The notes: generated by a model from the letters alone, not told the origin. A stretch of 64,000 nt of DNA from Clostridiales bacterium (GCA_022799115.1 JAAWNT010000012.1:1-64000); one strand, 5' to 3'. Numbered from the stretch's first letter, positions 1 to 8,896 are shown. Numbers and translations: made by a program.

Positions 1-93
1 GTTTGTTCGCTCCTTTCTGAATGTGGTCTCGCCTACTTCATTCTATCAGAGCGCGCTTTCCTTGTCCTCTTTTATTTGCGAAACTTATTCTAC

Positions 94-122
94 CTTATCA
101 AATTGATAATATTTTTGATAAG
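94..122. repeat. 9-bp perfect inverted repeat, AT-rich
   Basis: Arms at 94-102 and 114-122 are exact reverse complements (CTTATCAAA/TTTGATAAG) around an 11-base AT-rich centre. It lies just upstream of the terminator at 132-175. It could be a small RNA hairpin in the 3' end of a gene left of the window or an operator; nothing more can be said. Confidence 0.4.
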
Positions 123-131
123 ACTTTATGA

Positions 132-175
132 AAGAAGGATCCAGTTGTAAAATCTGGATCCTTCTTATGTTTTTT
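132..175 (+). terminator. Intrinsic terminator of a gene off the left edge
   Basis: A perfect 13-bp stem (132-144 with 154-166, 9-base loop) is followed closely by a run of six T (170-175). The T-run lies on the right, so it ends plus-strand transcription entering the window from the left. Confidence 0.75.
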
Positions 176-216
176 GTAAGGAAAAAATTTTTAAACCATA
201 CGGAGGACTCAAATAA

Positions 217-303
217 TATAATTTACAAAAAGAACAAATAAGACTTTTGGAAGACACTCAAATGGACAAAAAGCTTGAAGGAGATTATGTAGATGAAATA
301 TAG
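217..303 (+). pseudogene. Possible tail of a broken plus-strand gene
   Basis: A frame open from 217 to the TAG at 301-303 encodes a charged, protein-like segment ending in KKLEGDYVDEI. An in-frame stop at 214-216 precedes it. A CGGAGG lies at 201-206, but no ATG, GTG or TTG sits at proper spacing. Its end overlaps the 3' end of the minus-strand gene at 285-1106. It may be the leftover 3' end of a gene; chance cannot be excluded. Confidence 0.25.
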
Positions 304-1106
304 TCAATAAATTGCTGAGTTTTTTCTTTCCCAATAAAAAATACGCTTCCAGTATAATTGAAAATATTTGTGAAGAGATATCCGTCTTTGGATATTACGA
401 TGGATGTGTTTTCTGTTTGGCCTGTTATTTCCATTGTTACAGCAATTGTTAAATCCCAGGTAAAGTCATATTTTACATTAGCGCTGATATAGTTAGCATC
501 TTGACTCGATCTCAACATTTCCCATAATACGTTAGTATCCCAAAGGGAATAATTCATACTATTATAATATGCTTCTTTAATTTTGAGATTTTCTTCTAGA
601 TTTAAATCCGTTAATAGATCGCCTAACGTGTTAGGCTCGTAGTTGTTTCGCAAAAAAGAATAATATTTCCCCTCGTTCCCGTCATATTTAACTCCAACGA
701 TACAAGAAGGGTCAATTGATTTTAAGGAATAAATTTCTGCTCCAATGGAGTGTTCTTGTGCTTGAGATCTTTTTATACCGTCTTCGTCATAATAAAAAGT
801 GAGATTATTTTCATCATAGCCTGTTACAGATAAATGATAAAGGCAATTATCAATATTACTGTTATTTAACAATGTTTCGGTAGATGTATATAGGCGATCC
901 TTTATATATAGTCTGTTGTATTTAGAAGGCTTACTAAGCTTATCCCATGCGGGGACTTCTGCAAGATAAGTATTATCCTGATTCTGTGGTGAATTATTTT
1001 CAGTTACTGTATGAAAGGACATACAATATCCTGCAAAACTTAAAAGTGCTACGCAACTGGCAATAGAGATACTAACCTTTTTAATGGTTTTATTTCGATG
1101 ATTCAT
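285..1106 (-). CDS. Secreted hypothetical protein, AT-rich
   Basis: This is a 273-residue protein that I do not recognise. The N-terminus is basic (MNHRNKTIKK) and is followed by a hydrophobic stretch at about residues 11-28 (VSISIASCVALLSFAG), so it is probably exported. It may stay membrane-anchored, as no clear lipobox is seen. The rest is hydrophilic, rich in Asn, Tyr and Asp, with no motif I can name. The start is well supported: AAGGAGGTAG lies just upstream on the minus strand (about 1107-1120). The gene is visibly richer in A+T than spoIVB and spo0A beside it, which hints at a transferred or fast-evolving accessory gene. Confidence 0.75.
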   Translation of the reverse strand: MNHRNKTIKKVSISIASCVALLSFAGYCMSFHTVTENNSPQNQDNTYLAEVPAWDKLSKPSKYNRLYIKDRLYTSTETLLNNSNIDNCLYHLSVTGYDENNLTFYYDEDGIKRSQAQEHSIGAEIYSLKSIDPSCIVGVKYDGNEGKYYSFLRNNYEPNTLGDLLTDLNLEENLKIKEAYYNSMNYSLWDTNVLWEMLRSSQDANYISANVKYDFTWDLTIAVTMEITGQTENTSIVISKDGYLFTNIFNYTGSVFFIGKEKTQQFIDYISST

Positions 1107-1419
1107 ATGACTACCTCCTTACCGTGTCTAAGTTTAAAATTATATTTTGATTACTACATATATTTTAAGTCCAAAAATATTAAAAATCAAATAATTTTAT
1201 TTCACTATTACTTTTATACTAAGATCATACCAAGTTAGGAAAGTTCAGCTAAAAAGAAGTTAGTTCATTGATTTGTCTGTAATCTTTCCAACATTGCTCT
1301 GTATAAAAATATTTTGACAAAATATAAATTTGCTGCGGTGGAAAAGTAACCTTGTATGAATCAAGACCGTGCAGCTGGCGGATAAGATTCATACCATAAT
1401 TTGAAAGAGGTGAAAAGCC
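1107..1419. other. Divergent intergenic region before spoIVB
   Basis: This AT-rich region separates the minus-strand secreted protein from spoIVB. A TATAAT on the minus strand (1139-1144) could serve the left gene, but its -35 is poor. I could not place a convincing sigma-F or sigma-G promoter for spoIVB; a partial sigma-G-like -10 (CATACCA, 1390-1396) lacks a -35 at proper spacing. Confidence 0.4.
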
Positions 1420-2661
1420 ATGCGAAAGTTTTTTAAAGGGTTGTCCCTGGGGCTAGCTCTGTGCTCCTGCGTGCTTTTGGCGGCAGGCTGTCTGTTGAGC
1501 GCGGGATTACCCAGCGATTATAAAGTTACTAGCCAAAGCGGGTTGGAAATTCATAATCCAGTGCCGGTATCGGTGCAAACAGAAAACGGAAAGGAATTGG
1601 TAGAAGCTGGTGTTCTCAATACACCGAATAAGACATACGACGCCAACTTAAAACTTTTAAATATAATTCCTTTAAAAGAAGTAAAAGTGCAGGTAGTGGA
1701 AGAGACGAAGGTAATTCCGTGCGGAACTCCATTTGGCGTTAAAATTTTTACCGACGGAGTGGTGGTTGTTGGAATTGCCGATGTAAAAGTGGACAATGCC
1801 ACCGCCAACCCATCCAGGCAAGCGGGATTAAAGACAGGAGACGTTATTTTACAGATCAACGGACAAAACGTCAACTCCAATGAAGAAGTATCAAAATGCA
1901 TCCAGAATTGTAACGGCGAATCTTTGATGTTATGTGTCCGTCGGGAAAATATGACCTTTACCACTGAGCTCAAACCGGTAAAATCCAGCGCGGATAATCA
2001 TTTTAAAGCAGGACTTTGGGTAAGAGACAGTTCCGCCGGGATCGGAACCTTAACTTTTTATAACGAAGAACAGCAAATGTTTGCGGGTTTGGGTCATGGA
2101 ATTTGTGATGTAGATACCGGAGAGTTAATGCCGCTCAGAGACGGAGACATTGTAACAGCTACCATCAACGGAGTTGTGAGAGGCGTCAAAGGAACGCCAG
2201 GCGAACTGCGCGGCTATTTCAACGATCAGCGTGCGGTAGGCGGTCTTTTAGCGAATGTGAATACGGGCGTCTATGGAACGATGGGGACTGCTCCCATCCA
2301 AAATGAAGCTGTCGTTGTGGCGATGAAGCAGCAAGTAAAAACGGGAAAAGCCCAGATTTTAACTACAATTGACGGACAAACCCCACAATATTATGATATT
2401 GAAATCGAAAGTGTCAATTACAAAGAGCATACCCCGACAAAAAACATGGTCATTCGCATCACAGATCCTAAGCTTTTGGAAACCACCGGAGGAATCGTTC
2501 AAGGAATGAGCGGAAGTCCAATCATACAAAACGGTATGCTGGTTGGAGCGGTAACCCATGTGTTTGTTAATGAACCAGAGCGGGGATATGGAATTTTTGC
2601 CGAAAATATGGTATCTGTTTCCAGTAGCATTTTCCAGGACTTAAAGAAAAAAGCCTCGTAA
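1420..2661 (+). CDS. spoIVB: SpoIVB-type sporulation serine peptidase (S55)
   Basis: SpoIVB is made in the forespore and secreted into the space between the spore membranes, where it triggers pro-sigma-K processing in the family's best-studied member. This 413-residue protein has the usual length. It has an N-terminal signal/anchor (residues about 6-28), a PDZ domain at about 95-185 (DVILQINGQNV) and an S55 peptidase domain. Catalytic-type signatures are the His in GLGHGICDVD (about residue 225) and the serines of GMSGSP (364 and 366). The SD AGAGGTG precedes the ATG. spo0A follows 120 bp downstream with its own promoter, the standard clostridial order. Minor alternative: an unusual SpoIVB paralogue. 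Confidence 0.95.
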   Translation: MRKFFKGLSLGLALCSCVLLAAGCLLSAGLPSDYKVTSQSGLEIHNPVPVSVQTENGKELVEAGVLNTPNKTYDANLKLLNIIPLKEVKVQVVEETKVIPCGTPFGVKIFTDGVVVVGIADVKVDNATANPSRQAGLKTGDVILQINGQNVNSNEEVSKCIQNCNGESLMLCVRRENMTFTTELKPVKSSADNHFKAGLWVRDSSAGIGTLTFYNEEQQMFAGLGHGICDVDTGELMPLRDGDIVTATINGVVRGVKGTPGELRGYFNDQRAVGGLLANVNTGVYGTMGTAPIQNEAVVVAMKQQVKTGKAQILTTIDGQTPQYYDIEIESVNYKEHTPTKNMVIRITDPKLLETTGGIVQGMSGSPIIQNGMLVGAVTHVFVNEPERGYGIFAENMVSVSSSIFQDLKKKAS

Positions 2662-2716
2662 AATGGCGCCAACACTAGTATTTTCTCCAGTTAAGAAAAA
2701 TAATTTCTGAAAGGTA

Positions 2717-2745
2717 TTGCCAAATTTTCCATAATATGGTAATAT
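2717..2745 (+). promoter_or_regulatory. Sigma-A-like promoter of spo0A
   Basis: TTGCCA (2717-2722) and TAATAT (2740-2745) are separated by 17 bp, and a TG one base before the -10 makes it an extended -10. A GAATAA at 2755-2760 could belong to a sigma-H promoter, but its -35 is not convincing. Confidence 0.6.
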
Positions 2746-2781
2746 AAAAACACAGAATAAATAACAACTGGGGGATTTAAA

Positions 2782-3567
2782 ATGGAAAATCAATTAAAAT
2801 TACTCATTGCAGCCAATCGTGACGAATTTACTCGAGAGAGTACAAACGTCTTTCAGGATTTTGGATTTCATGTGGTATTTTGCGGGAAAGATGGAATGGA
2901 AGCGCTTCAAGCCATTGAAGAGCAAAGTCCAGATGTAGTTTTATTGGATTTATTTATGCCTCGTCTTGACGGCATTGGTGTAATGAGCTCTGTGGCAAAA
3001 TCAAAAAAGAACAAACAACCGCAATTCATCATCCTATCAAGCTTTGACAGCCCCACCTTGGAACGGGAAGTGATGAGCGCCGGCGCTTCCTATTTTGTGT
3101 TGAAGCCGTTTGAAGTGCGGGATTTATGCGAACGAATTTTACAAATGCACAACAGCGGGAATTATTCGGGACCATCCATGATGATGTCAGCAGTGAAAAA
3201 CACCCAAGCTCCCAGTTTGGAGGTTCAAGTAACGGAAATTTTGCATCAGATCGGGGTTCCGGCTCACATCAAAGGCTATCATTACCTCAGAGACTCTATC
3301 ATAATGTCGGTAGAAAATCCTGAAATCATCAACGCGGTGACGAAACAGCTGTATCCCAGCGTTGCCAAACGCTATGAGACAACGTCCAGCCGAGTGGAAC
3401 GCGCGATCCGACACGCCATTGAGGTAGCTTGGGACCGCGGCGATGTGGATATTCTTAATTCATATTTTGGCTATACGATTCATAACAGCCGCGGAAAACC
3501 CACCAATTCTGAATTTATCGCCATGATCTCAGATAAACTCAGGCTGCAAATGAAATCCGCCAGTTAA
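2782..3567 (+). CDS. spo0A: Sporulation master regulator Spo0A
   Basis: Spo0A is the response regulator that starts sporulation when phosphorylated. The 261-residue protein has a receiver domain (about 1-125) with the phospho-acceptor Asp56 in [13 protein letters not shown] and a conserved Lys in VLKPFE. A linker follows, then the Spo0A-type DNA-binding domain (about 150-258) with [16 protein letters not shown] and [13 protein letters not shown]. The SD is GGGGGA before the ATG. The extended -10 promoter upstream suggests vegetative expression. Position directly after spoIVB is the conserved clostridial arrangement. Confidence 0.97.
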   Translation: MENQLKLLIAANRDEFTRESTNVFQDFGFHVVFCGKDGMEALQAIEEQSPDVVLLDLFMPRLDGIGVMSSVAKSKKNKQPQFIILSSFDSPTLEREVMSAGASYFVLKPFEVRDLCERILQMHNSGNYSGPSMMMSAVKNTQAPSLEVQVTEILHQIGVPAHIKGYHYLRDSIIMSVENPEIINAVTKQLYPSVAKRYETTSSRVERAIRHAIEVAWDRGDVDILNSYFGYTIHNSRGKPTNSEFIAMISDKLRLQMKSAS

Positions 3568-3611
3568 AATCTTCACACCGATATTTCAAGGGATGATCCC
3601 CCAATAAGCGA

Positions 3612-3667
3612 ACAAAACGCCGCCTCCTGATATAGAATAGAAACTATATCAGGAGGCGGCGTTTTGT
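3612..3667 (+). terminator. 24-bp perfect hairpin ending spo0A
   Basis: Arms 3612-3635 and 3644-3667 match over all 24 bases around an 8-base loop, with A-rich left and T-rich right ends (ACAAAACG/CGTTTTGT). It probably terminates spo0A. The stem is unusually long and the T-run is short, so it could also be an RNA-stability element. Confidence 0.8.
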
Positions 3668-3846
3668 CCAAATAATATACAAACAATATCTATGTTTGCA
3701 TTCTGTTTCCAGGCGCCAATGATAGATTATTTTTTGTCGTTGAAATGGAAAAACAGAGAGGCTTTTTTGTGGTTTTCTCATCTGTGTTTCCTGAAACGAC
3801 GAAATCCTAATTTGGTGAATCCGGAAGGGGATATATTTGACGAGCC

Positions 3847-3875
3847 TTGAAATAACACAATACCTATGCTACAAT
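3847..3875 (+). promoter_or_regulatory. Promoter for the 75-aa protein
   Basis: TTGAAA (3847-3852), 17-bp spacer, TACAAT (3870-3875), with TG before the -10. It lies after the spo0A terminator and starts a new unit. Confidence 0.65.
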
Positions 3876-3908
3876 AATATAAATTCAAGAGGAAAAAATA
3901 GCTAATTA

Positions 3909-4136
3909 ATGGAATCTGTCATTGACCGGTTGGAACAGTATTTGCACAAATTTTCGGACTTAAATATACAAGAGCGGAATATTGGGGGCGTTTTGTTTTT
4001 CCACAGATTGCCGCTGGAGAGCAAGGTTTTTTCCTTAGATCTACATCTGGTATCAGCAATCCAGGCTTACAAATTAGCAGAAGATAATATGCATAATCAC
4101 TTTCTTGCGCTTTATAATCAAAAACATTTCCGTTAA
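3909..4136 (+). CDS. Small hypothetical protein, 75 aa
   Basis: This 75-residue protein has no motif I can name. It is predicted helical and slightly amphipathic, beginning MESVIDRLEQYLHKF and ending in a basic tail. A good promoter lies at 3847-3875. AAGAGG (about 3887-3892) is 16 bases from the ATG, longer than ideal, so the start is uncertain. It is probably co-transcribed with the 152-aa protein 64 bp downstream. The pair sits alone between two terminators, so it is likely a small independent unit. Confidence 0.55.
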   Translation: MESVIDRLEQYLHKFSDLNIQERNIGGVLFFHRLPLESKVFSLDLHLVSAIQAYKLAEDNMHNHFLALYNQKHFR

Positions 4137-4200
4137 TGACTCAGACCTAGAAATTTGTCTGCGAATAACTTACAGAACGTTTAGGATTGGTGATTGACAT

Positions 4201-4659
4201 ATGCAAATCATTACTTCACAAGCCAATAAAATTTTAGTCCATGTAAAAAAATATAATCAATATGATTTCAGCGGTCTCTTTTATACGCCTCTGCAGGAAT
4301 CTGCGATTCCTTTTTCTAGCTTTGCAGAACTTGTATTAAAATTGGAGCATCAATTCGATGAACTGCAATTTCCCCAGAATGCACAAAAAATTAAAAGCTT
4401 TATTCATGGAAAAAATAAACAGGGAGAAATCAAAAAGACAGAGGCGGAATTCTGTTCGCATGACATAGAACAAAACGGCAACTCTTGTAAAGAAAAGTTT
4501 TATATCCATGTGCTTTTTCGTCAGAATGCAAGCTGGCAGGGTCATATCGAATGGATTAACAGGGAACGAAGCAATGATTTTAGAAGTACCTTGGAACTGC
4601 TTCATATGATTCATGAGGTGCTGCTAAAGCAGGAAAAGGCATCGGCATCTATTGATTAA
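4201..4659 (+). CDS. Conserved clostridial hypothetical, 152 aa
   Basis: This is a 152-residue cytosolic protein. Its C-terminal half carries the pattern RQNASWQGHIEWI...FRSTLELLHMIHEVL. From memory, I associate this with a family of short clostridial proteins of unknown function; I cannot verify that here. The N-terminal half has no recognisable domain. A GGTGAT SD lies 6 bases before the ATG. A strong terminator follows at 4684-4709, so transcription ends here. It is probably co-expressed with the 75-aa protein upstream. The function is not known to me. Confidence 0.65.
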   Translation: MQIITSQANKILVHVKKYNQYDFSGLFYTPLQESAIPFSSFAELVLKLEHQFDELQFPQNAQKIKSFIHGKNKQGEIKKTEAEFCSHDIEQNGNSCKEKFYIHVLFRQNASWQGHIEWINRERSNDFRSTLELLHMIHEVLLKQEKASASID

Positions 4660-4683
4660 ATAATAATGGGATCGTTTCTATTG

Positions 4684-4709
4684 CGGGTGTCTTTGGACAT
4701 CCGTTTTTT
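4684..4709 (+). terminator. Intrinsic terminator
   Basis: An 8-bp stem (4684-4691/4696-4703, one G-U pair) with a TTTG loop is followed by six T. It ends the two-gene unit at 3909-4659. Confidence 0.85.
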
Positions 4710-4952
4710 GTATATTGTTGAAAGATAAAATCGGATAGGAACAATAAAAGCTATTGGAAGCCAGATAGATTTAGCAATAAAGGTTATCTGAATAAATCTG
4801 CGGATGGAAGATAAATATAGTTTGGATATCAATTTTTTACTTGAAGATAATATATAAGGAAATTATCCGTGCAGAAAGCTATAAATTCCCTAGACAGGCG
4901 GCGGTTCAATTGTATAGCTCTCACATGATTGTGCGGGAAAAACCGTCGTTAT
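4710..4952. other. Non-coding gap
   Basis: Between the terminator and the promoter of the large glycosyltransferase I see no gene, repeat or RNA element. The sequence is AT-rich with stops in all frames. Confidence 0.5.
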
Positions 4953-4981
4953 TTGACATGAGATATACGGCGGGATATAAT
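4953..4981 (+). promoter_or_regulatory. Perfect consensus sigma-A promoter
   Basis: TTGACA (4953-4958), 17-bp spacer and TATAAT (4976-4981) match the consensus at all twelve positions. It is placed about 26 bases upstream of the SD of the 1076-aa protein. Confidence 0.85.
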
Positions 4982-5013
4982 AAAAGATATATATCTGCAG
5001 AGGGAAGTGCAAT

Positions 5014-8000
5014 ATGAAATATAACATTGGAATGTTTGGTACGTTTGATGTAGAAAACTACGGAGACGTATTTTTCCCAGTAGTTTTTCAAAAAGCGATG
5101 GAAGCGAGAGAGCTCGACTTCAACCTGTTTGCATTTTCACCCGTCGTATCTCAAAAAAGCGGATTGCTTGGCGTGGATTATAATGTATATCCGGTAAATG
5201 ATCTTGAAACGATTCATCAACAATATCCACTGGATGCCATTGTGATCGGCGGCGGTGCAATCATACACTATTCAAAGGTCCCGGTAAAACTTCCGGAGCA
5301 AGATGCTTTTTTTGACTATAAGATCCTGGATACCTGGATGGCCCCGATTCTTTTTGCCTTAAAAAATAATATAAAGATATTGTTTAACGCGCCGCAAGTA
5401 CCCTATCCGTTTGATGAAAGATTGTTTGACATCACAAAATCTCTTATCGACCAGATTGATTATTTATCAGTACGGGACGAGGTATCGAAAAGCCATGTGA
5501 TGTCTGTATTTGGAGAAAAGGAAGAACCGGTAGAGATATTTGTGACACCAGATACCGTCTGCTGCATCCCACAATATATATCAGAAAAGGAACTGAAAGG
5601 AATCAGCGAAACCATCTTACCGTTTTCCTCGCCCTATGCGGTGGTCCATTTTAACGCCCAACTGCCACAAAGAGAAATTCCTGGTTTGATGTCGGTGATC
5701 CGGTATTTGGCGTCCACCGGATTAAAAGTGCTGTTGTTGCCGCTTGGTTATACCCACGGGGACGACCAGATGATTGAACAGTTTCATAGAGAAACCGATG
5801 GCCTGTGCGAACGGATTCAAAAGAAATTGACGATCTTCGAGATGGCCTCGATCCTGTCCGGATGCGAGATTTATGTTGGAGCCAGTTTTCATGGAGCCGT
5901 TACCGCAGTGAGTTACGGCAGAAAGGCAGTCAGCTATAATTATATCCATCCTTATAAAAATCAGGAAATGTTCAAAATGTTTGGGTTGGAGGAGTATGTA
6001 ACCGACTCTTCGGATCAATTGTTGCATGTTGTGGAAAAACGAATGGCTGACGCCAAAAAGGGACAGGTCGATCGGGTAATCAAGCGGGTAAACGAACATT
6101 TCGACAACCTGTATCAACAGATTACCAATGGCTGTAAGCCCAGTTATATGAAATTTGATAGCGAGTCGTCGCTTCACAAATTATTGCCTGAGGCTGTGAA
6201 GGCCTTTGAATATAATAAGAGTTTACAGATATTATTGCAGGAGAATGAGCAAAAATATATCCAAAAACTCAGCAATTTAGAGTACGACAAAAATAAATAT
6301 ATAAGTTTGTATACCAGTGCAAACAAACACAATTTGGAATTGACCAAACAATATTATGCCGTCTTAAATATGTACAATTTGATTGCATCCTCCACCTGGT
6401 GGAAGATCACCAAACCAGGCAGAAAACTTACGGAGCTGGTGAAACGGTTTATCCATCGGATTCCCTTTTTACACCTTCCCTATATGACCCTGATATCTCT
6501 GAAAAATTTAGGATATGACGAAACGGTAGAGAAAATCAAGGATTATAAAAAAGAAAAATATTATCGGAATCCCTATCCGCCCAGGTCCATACTAAAGGCC
6601 CAGAAAAAGACGACGTTTGCAAGACCAATTAAATTTAGTATTGTGGTACCATTGTATAATACACCGCAAAACTTCTTAAAAGAGATGATTGATTCCGTGG
6701 TGGATCAATCTTACCCCAATTGGGAGCTTTGCATGGCCGATGGCAGTGACAGCCAGCACGACTATGTAGGCCAATATGTGGCGAAAAGGCAGAAGAAAGA
6801 CGATCGCATTAAATATCGCCGTCTTGCTTCCAATGAGGGAATTTCAGAGAACACAAACAGATGTCTAGAAATGGCCACTGGAGATTATATCGGCCTATTC
6901 GACCATGACGATGTCCTCCATCCCAGCGCGCTTTACGAGTATATGAAGGTGATCTGCGAAAAAGACGCGGACTTTATCTATTGCGACGAAGATAAATTTG
7001 AAACTCTGAAGGGCAAGTATTACGACCCTCACTTCAAGCCGGACTTTGCGGAGGACAATCTGAGAAGCAACAATTATATTTGCCACTTTACCGTCTTTCA
7101 AAAGGAACTGCTGGAGCAGGCCGGAACGTTCCGAAAAGAGTTTGATGGTTCCCAGGACCATGATCTGATTCTTCGGCTGACGGAGAAGGCCAAACGAATT
7201 GTGCACATTCCAAGAATCCTTTATCATTGGAGAGTGAGCAGCGCGTCGGTGGCATCGGATCCCTATGCAAAACCATACACAATTCAGGCGGGAATTCGCG
7301 CGGTGTCCGAACATTTGGAGCGATGCGGACTGAAAGGAACGGTGGAAAGCACAAAGGTTCACCCCAATATTTACCGGGTGAAATACGAACTAGAAAGACA
7401 ACCGCTGGTTTCCATCATCATTCCCAATTATAACCATATCAAAGACCTTTCCACCTGCCTGGATTCGATCCTTGAAAAGACCACATATCCCAACTATGAA
7501 ATTATTATTGTAGAAAACAATAGCGATGAAGAAACGTTCCGATTCTATGATACGTTAAAGCGATATGATAATATCAAGGTGGTTGTGTATCATCCAACCA
7601 GCGGGTTTAATTATTCAGCCATAAACAATTATGGCAGATCCTTTGCAAATGGGGAACACCTGATTTTGCTTAACAATGATATTGAAGTGATTACACCGGA
7701 CTGGATTGAAGAAATGCTGATGTATTCGCAAAGAAGCGATGTGGGCGCAGTGGGGGCCATGCTGTATTATCCCAACGATACCATTCAGCACGCTGGCGTT
7801 ATCGTCGGAGTGATGCGTGTTGCGGCCCATATTTACCGAACCTTTCCCAAGGGAAGTCCGGGGTACTTTGGCCGCTGTGCATATCAACAGAATTTATCAG
7901 CAGTAACCGCCGCCTGTTTAATGGTGAAAAGCGCAGTCTATGATGAGGTAAATGGACTGGATGAAACCTTTGAGGTGGCTTTTAACGATATCGATTTTTG

Positions 8001-8244
8001 TATGCGCATCCGAGAAAAGGGATATAAAAATGTTTGGACTCCTTTTGCCGAGCTGTATCATCACGAATCCATCTCTCGAGGAGAGGAGGATACCTTTGAA
8101 AAACAGCAGCGCTTCCAAGGAGAGGTAGACCGCTTTATCGAAAGATGGGAAGAACCGCTGAATCAGGGGGATCCCTATTACAACCCAAATCTGTCTTATG
8201 ACCACGCGGATTTCCGGACCAACCCGAAAAAGTATTTAGGATAA
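5014..8244 (+). CDS. Pyruvyl transferase/GT2/GT2 fusion protein
   Basis: This 1076-residue multidomain enzyme probably builds or decorates a cell-surface glycan. Residues about 1-380 are a polysaccharide pyruvyl transferase domain (NYGD at 15-18; GASFHGAVTAVSYG near 290). This is followed by a coiled or linker region (about 390-480). A first GT2 domain (about 538-780) has FSIVVPLYN and the metal-binding-type DHDD near 630. A second GT2 domain (about 797-1040) has SIIIPNYN and LNNDIE near 887. No membrane segments are evident, so it is cytosolic or peripheral. It stands alone between terminators with a perfect promoter, not inside a polysaccharide locus, so the glycan is unknown. SD AGAGGGAAG supports the start. 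The domain assignments are firm; the substrates are not known. Confidence 0.9.
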   Translation: MKYNIGMFGTFDVENYGDVFFPVVFQKAMEARELDFNLFAFSPVVSQKSGLLGVDYNVYPVNDLETIHQQYPLDAIVIGGGAIIHYSKVPVKLPEQDAFFDYKILDTWMAPILFALKNNIKILFNAPQVPYPFDERLFDITKSLIDQIDYLSVRDEVSKSHVMSVFGEKEEPVEIFVTPDTVCCIPQYISEKELKGISETILPFSSPYAVVHFNAQLPQREIPGLMSVIRYLASTGLKVLLLPLGYTHGDDQMIEQFHRETDGLCERIQKKLTIFEMASILSGCEIYVGASFHGAVTAVSYGRKAVSYNYIHPYKNQEMFKMFGLEEYVTDSSDQLLHVVEKRMADAKKGQVDRVIKRVNEHFDNLYQQITNGCKPSYMKFDSESSLHKLLPEAVKAFEYNKSLQILLQENEQKYIQKLSNLEYDKNKYISLYTSANKHNLELTKQYYAVLNMYNLIASSTWWKITKPGRKLTELVKRFIHRIPFLHLPYMTLISLKNLGYDETVEKIKDYKKEKYYRNPYPPRSILKAQKKTTFARPIKFSIVVPLYNTPQNFLKEMIDSVVDQSYPNWELCMADGSDSQHDYVGQYVAKRQKKDDRIKYRRLASNEGISENTNRCLEMATGDYIGLFDHDDVLHPSALYEYMKVICEKDADFIYCDEDKFETLKGKYYDPHFKPDFAEDNLRSNNYICHFTVFQKELLEQAGTFRKEFDGSQDHDLILRLTEKAKRIVHIPRILYHWRVSSASVASDPYAKPYTIQAGIRAVSEHLERCGLKGTVESTKVHPNIYRVKYELERQPLVSIIIPNYNHIKDLSTCLDSILEKTTYPNYEIIIVENNSDEETFRFYDTLKRYDNIKVVVYHPTSGFNYSAINNYGRSFANGEHLILLNNDIEVITPDWIEEMLMYSQRSDVGAVGAMLYYPNDTIQHAGVIVGVMRVAAHIYRTFPKGSPGYFGRCAYQQNLSAVTAACLMVKSAVYDEVNGLDETFEVAFNDIDFCMRIREKGYKNVWTPFAELYHHESISRGEEDTFEKQQRFQGEVDRFIERWEEPLNQGDPYYNPNLSYDHADFRTNPKKYLG

Positions 8245-8268
8245 TCGAATTCTACCATGTTTTTATAG

Positions 8269-8296
8269 AAAAAATCGTTTATCCATCGATTTTTTT
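8269..8296 (+). terminator. AT-rich hairpin after the glycosyltransferase
   Basis: A 9-bp stem (8269-8277/8287-8295) of A6TCG/CGAT6 type ends in a T-run, 25 bases after the stop codon. It is weak in G+C but well placed. Confidence 0.6.
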
Positions 8297-8453
8297 ATCA
8301 CGATATCGGCGGAGAAAGGCAGGCTCGAATATCGAAGGAACTATCCTTGGTGGGGTTTGTTCACTCGTAATGCTAAATGAGCAGGCGGATAAACACGTTT
8401 ACGAGGGATGGACACCGCTGAACTAAAAGCCTGAAAAGTTTCGTCCGAATACT

Positions 8454-8495
8454 CACCGGCCTTACACGAAGATTTGTAAGGCCGGTGCTTTTGTT
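8454..8495 (+). terminator. Strong intrinsic terminator
   Basis: A perfect 13-bp stem (8454-8466/8475-8487, 8-base loop) is followed by CTTTTGTTTT. It is a second terminator behind the glycosyltransferase, or the end of a lost gene in this degraded region. Confidence 0.8.
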
Positions 8496-8567
8496 TTAAT
8501 TGCTACAGCGAAGAGGCTCTGGCGATAGGAGGATTACATCTGCGGTTTTAGTTACGGTCGATTGTGT

Positions 8568-8687
8568 AGCGGGTCCCCTTTGCTATGCCAATTAAGGAAC
8601 TTCATCGGAAAACAGAATCTGCTGGATATAAAATGGCATGGATTGCGCCATACTTTATGTAATACATTTGTTGAGGAAAGCCTGTAG
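8568..8687 (+). pseudogene. Relic of a tyrosine recombinase (integrase)
   Basis: The frame ending at the TAG 8685-8687 encodes WHGLRHTLCNTF, the HxLRHT active-site box of phage/ICE-type tyrosine recombinases. The segment just before it (8591-8632) reads IKELHRKTESAGYK in another frame, which is what normally precedes the box, so a frameshift lies near 8633. The N-terminal catalytic Arg region and the nucleophilic Tyr are missing. It is a dead remnant, and it suggests an integrated element once sat between the glycosyltransferase and uvrB. Confidence 0.6.
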
Positions 8688-8896
8688 TCTTCAAACGTTT
8701 TCACCATCTCGTGGAACTTATTTTACCCCACTTTTTTATGGAGATGGCGAGACATTACCAGAAGCTTTGCCTGGTGACAAAGAGTAGGTTCCTGTTTGTT
8801 ACAATAGCCTGGAGAGTTCGGATATTCGTGATTTCAGACGGATAGATTGAATGATTGATAAAATACACGATGGCTTAAATAGATTAAACAGGGGTT
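8688..8896. other. Gene-free stretch before uvrB
   Basis: No intact gene is visible. The sequence has stops in all frames and is probably further decay of the same element as the integrase relic. No direct repeats marking an attachment site could be picked out by eye. Confidence 0.4.

Noticed and set aside
1353..1396. Sigma-G promoter for spoIVB
   Set aside because: TGTATG and CATACCA resemble the two elements but are about 31 bp apart, far from the required spacing.
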